Below are positions 59,882 through 64,000 of a stretch of DNA of 64,000 nt, piece by piece. Where the stretch lies: the NCBI GenBank assembly GCA_020226215.1, contig CM035226.1, positions 91,474,895 to 91,538,894 on the forward strand, given 5' to 3'. The notes under the pieces are model-generated. The model saw only the letters and a program-made list of their open reading frames with translations, did not search any database and had not been told where the DNA came from. The translations under genes and the position numbers were made by a program. Within the stretch, counting starts at the first letter, position 1. Every line of letters begins with the position of its first letter. The stretch comes from Sindora glabra. Taxonomy: Eukaryota; Streptophyta; Magnoliopsida; Fabales; Fabaceae.

Positions 59882-60179
59882 TAAAACTATTCCTATTATC
59901 CAATATCGCTACACTATATGTCTAATACTTGCATTATTATATAATATTGCCAGTATATTAGCCAATAAAAGAAGAATAAGAGAAACAACATATAATCATA
60001 TAAATATTTTTATTCTTAATGATAAAAAATTAAAATACAGTCTAACATCATAAACATCCACTATGTCCTAAAAAATCACTACTTAAAGATAAAGTTCACA
60101 TTAAAAAAAAAAGCACAAGTTTAATAATAGGAAAAATCACACTTTAACCCATTTATGGTTTTACTCCTTTTTTCACTTA

Positions 60180-61196
60180 TGCTTTGTTTAGCTGGAGGTG
60201 AAAGTGGAAGGGGGTGGAAATAGAGGGGGGTGGAAGTGAAAGGGGAGGAAATGGAGGGGATATAAATTCATTTAAATTATTTGGAATGGGTGAAAATGGG
60301 AGGGGTGGAAATATAGGTGAAATTAATTTTTGTTATTTGAAATTGATGAAATTTGAGGGGGAGGAAATGGGATTGAGTCAAATTATCACAATAACCTTAT
60401 TTAGTAAAAATATAAATAGTTAATGATAATAATTTATTTTCAGAGAATTGATTATATATAATTTATTTTATATTTGATGATATTAATTTGTAATTAATTT
60501 TACATAATTTATTTTTATTTTGATAATAAATAAAATAAATTTTTTAATATAAAAAAATTAATCAAAATACATAGTTATAAAAAAATTATTAAATTTTATA
60601 ATCTTATTAATTTGATTGCCTAATTAATTAAAAAATAATTTAATTTATTATTTTTTAAATAAGGCATTTATTTGTAAAGTAAAAAAAAATTTATTAAATT
60701 TTAATTTAGAAAATTTTTAATATAAAAAATTTAATCAAAATACTTAGTTGTAAAAAAATTATTAATTTTTCTAATCTTGTTAATTTGATTGTCTGATTAA
60801 TTAAAAAATAATTTGATTTATTATTTTTTAAATAAGGCATTTATTTGTAAGGTAAAAAAAATTATTAAATTTTAATTTAGGAATTTGATTGATTTAGGAT
60901 AATTAGGTAGATTATTTTTAATTAAGGAATAAAAAAAGAAAAAAATTTAAAATAATCTTGAAAAAAAAAAGGCACTAAACTGCCTCTAACAAGCGTAAGG
61001 TTTGCTCTAGCAGTTTCGTGCCCAACAGGCGCAAGGTTTGCACCTCCAAAACCCCCAAGATGGAGGGGTAAAATTGCATGTGGGGCCCAGCGCAAATTTA
61101 CTGTGCCAGTTACACCCCTCCACAAAAGGACAACAGAGCCAAACGGATGTAAATGCGTTCCACCCCTGCCTCCCACCCCCCATTCCAAAGAGAGGC
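60180..61196. mobile_element. 1.0 kb insertion with TTA target duplication (PIF/Harbinger-like)
   Basis: TTA lies on both sides (60,177-60,179 and 61,197-61,199). The paralogous sequence at about 23,225-23,240 has a single TTA and no insertion, which shows the borders directly. Ends: TGCTTTGTTTAGCTGGAGG and, reverse-complemented, GCCTCTCTTTGGAATGGGG; they pair only partly. Both ends are G-rich/C-rich (GGGGGTGG and CCACCCCCC) around an AT-rich core. No transposase frame is seen; frames at 60,214-60,423 and 60,922-61,244 follow the base composition and are not supported. Confidence 0.75.
60545..60886. repeat. Internal tandem duplication of about 170 bp
   Basis: 60,545-60,712 and 60,718-60,886 share TAATCAAAATAC, TTAATTTGATTG, TTATTTTTTAAATAAGGCAT and TTATTTGTAA. 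Lies within the 1.0 kb insertion. Confidence 0.85.
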
Positions 61197-62713
61197 TTAA
61201 TCTATCTTGTAAGTGTTACAATTCCCCATTTATGCTTTGAATAGTTAATACTTTGCTCAATTAAACTATTTTTTGTCTAAAATCTAACAAAAAATTAATG
61301 TGTATTACATAAGGTATTTACTTTCCCAAATTTTAACTCAATTTAATGCCTTCTTAGAATTAATTTACTTCTAAAAAACCTTATGTGACACCCTTTATTC
61401 AATAATCATGGAGTAATTGTAAAAGTCAAATTTCTAACGGGCTTAATTTTTTGGAAGGTAATTTAGTTTTGAATAAGTATTGAATTAAGTTAAATTTTGA
61501 AAAAATAAAGATCATATGTAATGGATATAAATTTTTTGTTAAATTTTGGATGGAACATAGTTTAGATAAACAAAGTATTAATGATTGAAAACACATATTT
61601 GTGAATTGCAATACTTAAAATCACAAATGATTTAAGTGAAAAAAAATCATAAATAAATAAGTGTGATTTTTTAATAATATTATTTGAAAATAAATAGTAT
61701 TCAATATTCAATAAAGAAGAAGAAAGAGCAATTTTTTACTTCTATGAACAATTATACTATTACTCTATTCTTTTTAACCTTGTGATAGAAGAGAATGGAA
61801 TTGCATTCAAGCGAAAAAAAAATATTGATATATTGGCTACTTAATTTCAGCATAATCATATAAATAAAATCAAATATTCCAAATATTTTTTATTTAACTT
61901 TAATAGATATGGTAGAACAAAATAACACTTTTCTAATATTTCGTTCAACTATAGACAAAGTAACATTTTTCTAATATTTCATTAATCAGATGAAGTTCTA
62001 TCGAGCAATTATCACTAATTTCCATAATTACTATATTTCATAAAATAAAAAAAAATACTATATTACCATAAAGTTGAACGAAAAAACTCTTTTGAAGAAA
62101 TTTAAAAAATCTTAAACAATTTTTAAAAGTTTACCATCAGGTTGTAATAGTCAAACAATTTCGTTTAGCGTACCATTAAATAGATAAGGGCAAATTACAT
62201 AATCACAAAGTAACAAGAATAAATGAAAAACTTACATCCAAAAAATTATGCTGACAACGTGTCATGAAAAATGCTCAATATTAAAGAAATATACAAGAAA
62301 AATGAAAAGAAAAAAATATTTGATTTAATAATGTAAAGAATAATTTTTACAATCTAATATTTATAGTGTAAATAGATCACATATTACAATTTTATAATAA
62401 TAATTTATAAAAAATTAATAATTAATCATAAAAAGAGAATAAAATATCGGCATATGGAGATCCACATCATAGATAATTATATTGTATTAAAATAAAATAA
62501 ATAATTTATTTAAATATATTTATATGGATTAGCATTAATTAGTTTATTAGAATATTTATTTAAGTAATTAGTTTTGTATTTTAATATTAAACATAAAATA
62601 GATTGGGCCCTAATTCAATGTATATGATCCATGATATATTGGATTATGCATAAGCACATATAAGTAGAGGTTCCAACTTATAATTCTTTAGTGTTTAATG
62701 ATTTTCTATCATA

Positions 62714-63037
62714 AGTTTGACCTTAAATAGAAATATTAAAGTTGTCATTCGGTAATGCACAATAAGAATTACTACTCCTAAATATTTTACTCGCTCTATT
62801 TGAATAACCCAAAGTAGGTTACAGCTTTACTTGTCACCATCATTCAAATCAATTATGGTTTCATCAAAGTATAACCTTAAATAGAAATATCAAGATTGTC
62901 ATTTAGTGATGCACAACAAGAATTACCACTCCTAAAATATTTTATTCTCTTTATCTAAATAACCTAAAAGGCGAAGTAGGTTGTAACTTTTTTTATCACC
63001 ATCATTCAGATCAATTATGGTTTCATCAGAGTATGCA
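62714..63037. repeat. Tandem duplication of about 160 bp within the LTR
   Basis: Two copies (about 62,714-62,870 and 62,871-63,037) share ACCTTAAATAGAAATAT, ATGCACAA, GAATTAC, ACTCCTAAA and ATCAATTATGGTTTCATC. Confidence 0.88.
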
Positions 63038-63105
63038 TCAAGTACGCTTATAATTTATAATGATTAATTTGTATATTTGTATTTATTAATCATATTATCA
63101 ACAGA

Positions 63106-63118
63106 TGGTATCAAAGCC
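63106..63118 (+). other. Primer-binding site (initiator tRNA-Met)
   Basis: TGGTATCAAAGCC matches the usual Copia primer site TGGTATCAGAGC with one change and lies two bases after the LTR end. Confidence 0.7.
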
Positions 63119-64000
63119 AGGTTGATAATATGAATTATCCGATTATAAATGATTTTAATTAATCTTGGCAAATTTATAAAATTGTTAATTTTTTCTTTTC
63201 TTTTTCGTACATAAAATTTTTAGAACTGGAGATTTTAATTCCAAAACAATTTGGATCTAGTTTTCTTTCAATGGAATCATGAATCTTGTTCTTTTATATG
63301 CATTAGGAATATTACTTTGTTATTTAACTACATAAAATCTCATGATTATGCATCAGATCAAAGTTTAAAATTTATGAACATAGATCACACAGTTTTATAG
63401 CCTTTTTCTTTTGATTAATACATGAATATGTGTTAAAAATAGTTTAGATAAATTTTTTTGGCATTACAAAGGGTTAACAATCAATTTTTTGAAGCTTGAA
63501 AACCTATTAATGGTAGAAAAATAGCCATAAAATGAACTAGACAAAGTAAAAAAAAGAAAAAACCTTATTGCTACCTATGTGCATGGGCCCCATGCACTGA
63601 GTGATTGACCACTTTTTGGTTGTACACATGGAAGCCATGCGTCAGATAGCGTGAGTTAGCTAATTAAAGGTTGACCAGTTAGCTAACTATGAATGAGCCA
63701 TACGCTTGTGAGCGCATGAGTCTCACACACTGGTCAGCTGACCAATCTGGGCTGGAGTCAAGCCCATACGTGGCCCATGCATGTGTGGGCACGTGTGGAT
63801 CACACGTACGGCTATTGGACTCGAATTTTGGCCCAATTGTGTAAAATTCAATTTTCTATCCATTTCTAATTTTTTTTCAAAATTTTTTGAGGCCAATAAG
63901 TATCTATTTTGAATTTTTGGAAGATTTATACTATATGAAAATAAATTTTATTTGTGAAATTTTGGCTTATAAAAATTTATGAACATTCTTCACAATATTT

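Larger units (their letters stand above)
59917..62480. repeat. Repeat of unknown family, copy 2, interrupted
   Basis: Direct copy of 22,974-24,530, beginning ATGTCTAATACTTGC and ending AGATCCACATCATAGATAAT. It is split by a 1.0 kb insertion at 60,180-61,196 and cut at its right end by the LTR element at 62,483. No coding capacity recognised. Confidence 0.8.
62483..64000 (+). mobile_element. 5' part of a Copia-type LTR element, continues beyond the window
   Basis: An LTR of about 621 bases (62,483-63,103, TGTATTA...ATCAACA) is followed after two bases by a primer-binding site. The unknown-family repeat stops at 62,480, which agrees with an insertion there. From 63,119 to 64,000 no gag frame is visible, only a GC-richer stretch at 63,560-63,840. 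A non-autonomous (LARD-like) element or a long leader is possible. The second LTR is outside the window, so the LTR call rests on border, ends and primer site. Confidence 0.6.

Noticed and set aside
60922..61244. Frames on both strands at the right end of the 1.0 kb insertion
   Set aside because: The frame crosses the insertion border shown by the empty site, so it cannot be an old gene.

Overview
This is nuclear DNA from a flowering plant, most likely a eudicot; I cannot name the species. It is very AT-rich and is made largely of transposable elements, many broken and some nested. Only one stretch looks like an intact host protein-coding sequence: the main exon of a short-chain dehydrogenase/reductase (SDR) closest to the ABA2/xanthoxin dehydrogenase type (30,593-31,379, minus strand). 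I saw no rRNA, tRNA or CRISPR array.

Left part (1 to about 18,970): a Mutator-like element (MULE A, minus strand, cut by the window start) was split by a 14.8 kb Athila-type Ty3/Gypsy retrotransposon (722-15,498, minus strand). The Athila upstream LTR was in turn split by a 1.69 kb solo-LTR-like insertion (13,586-15,276) with perfect 5-bp target duplications. The Athila gag-pol lies in a single reading frame from gag to the integrase C-terminus and is broken only by in-frame stop codons. An extra Athila ORF, a 650-bp tandem duplication and arrays of CACGGGG hairpin motifs lie downstream of pol.

Middle (about 19,000-41,240): AT-rich sequence without recognisable genes, a repeat of unknown family (22,974-24,530), a Tourist-like MITE (28,496-28,978), the SDR exon, a 3.7 kb near-perfect foldback element (32,101-35,808), and a 4.4 kb PIF/Harbinger-type non-autonomous element (35,922-40,288) filled with a degenerate minisatellite.

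Right part: a decayed L1-type LINE (about 41,240-47,111, minus strand) abuts a complete but mutated 12.76 kb MULE (MULE B, 47,122-59,881). MULE B has long terminal inverted repeats and a 10-bp target duplication (9 of 10 match). It carries two minus-strand genes: a MuDR-type transposase (53,014-55,695) and a plant mobile domain (PMD) gene (50,264-52,722). Beyond it lies a second copy of the unknown repeat (59,917-62,480), interrupted by a 1.0 kb insertion with TTA target duplications whose empty site is preserved in the first copy. The window ends in the 5' LTR and primer-binding site of a Copia-type element (62,483 onward).

The elements do not form one pathway. Within MULE B, transposase, PMD gene, GATC-rich promoter island and terminal repeats look like one mobile unit. 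The same promoter island lies about 2.6 kb upstream of the MULE A transposase start, so A and B belong to one family.
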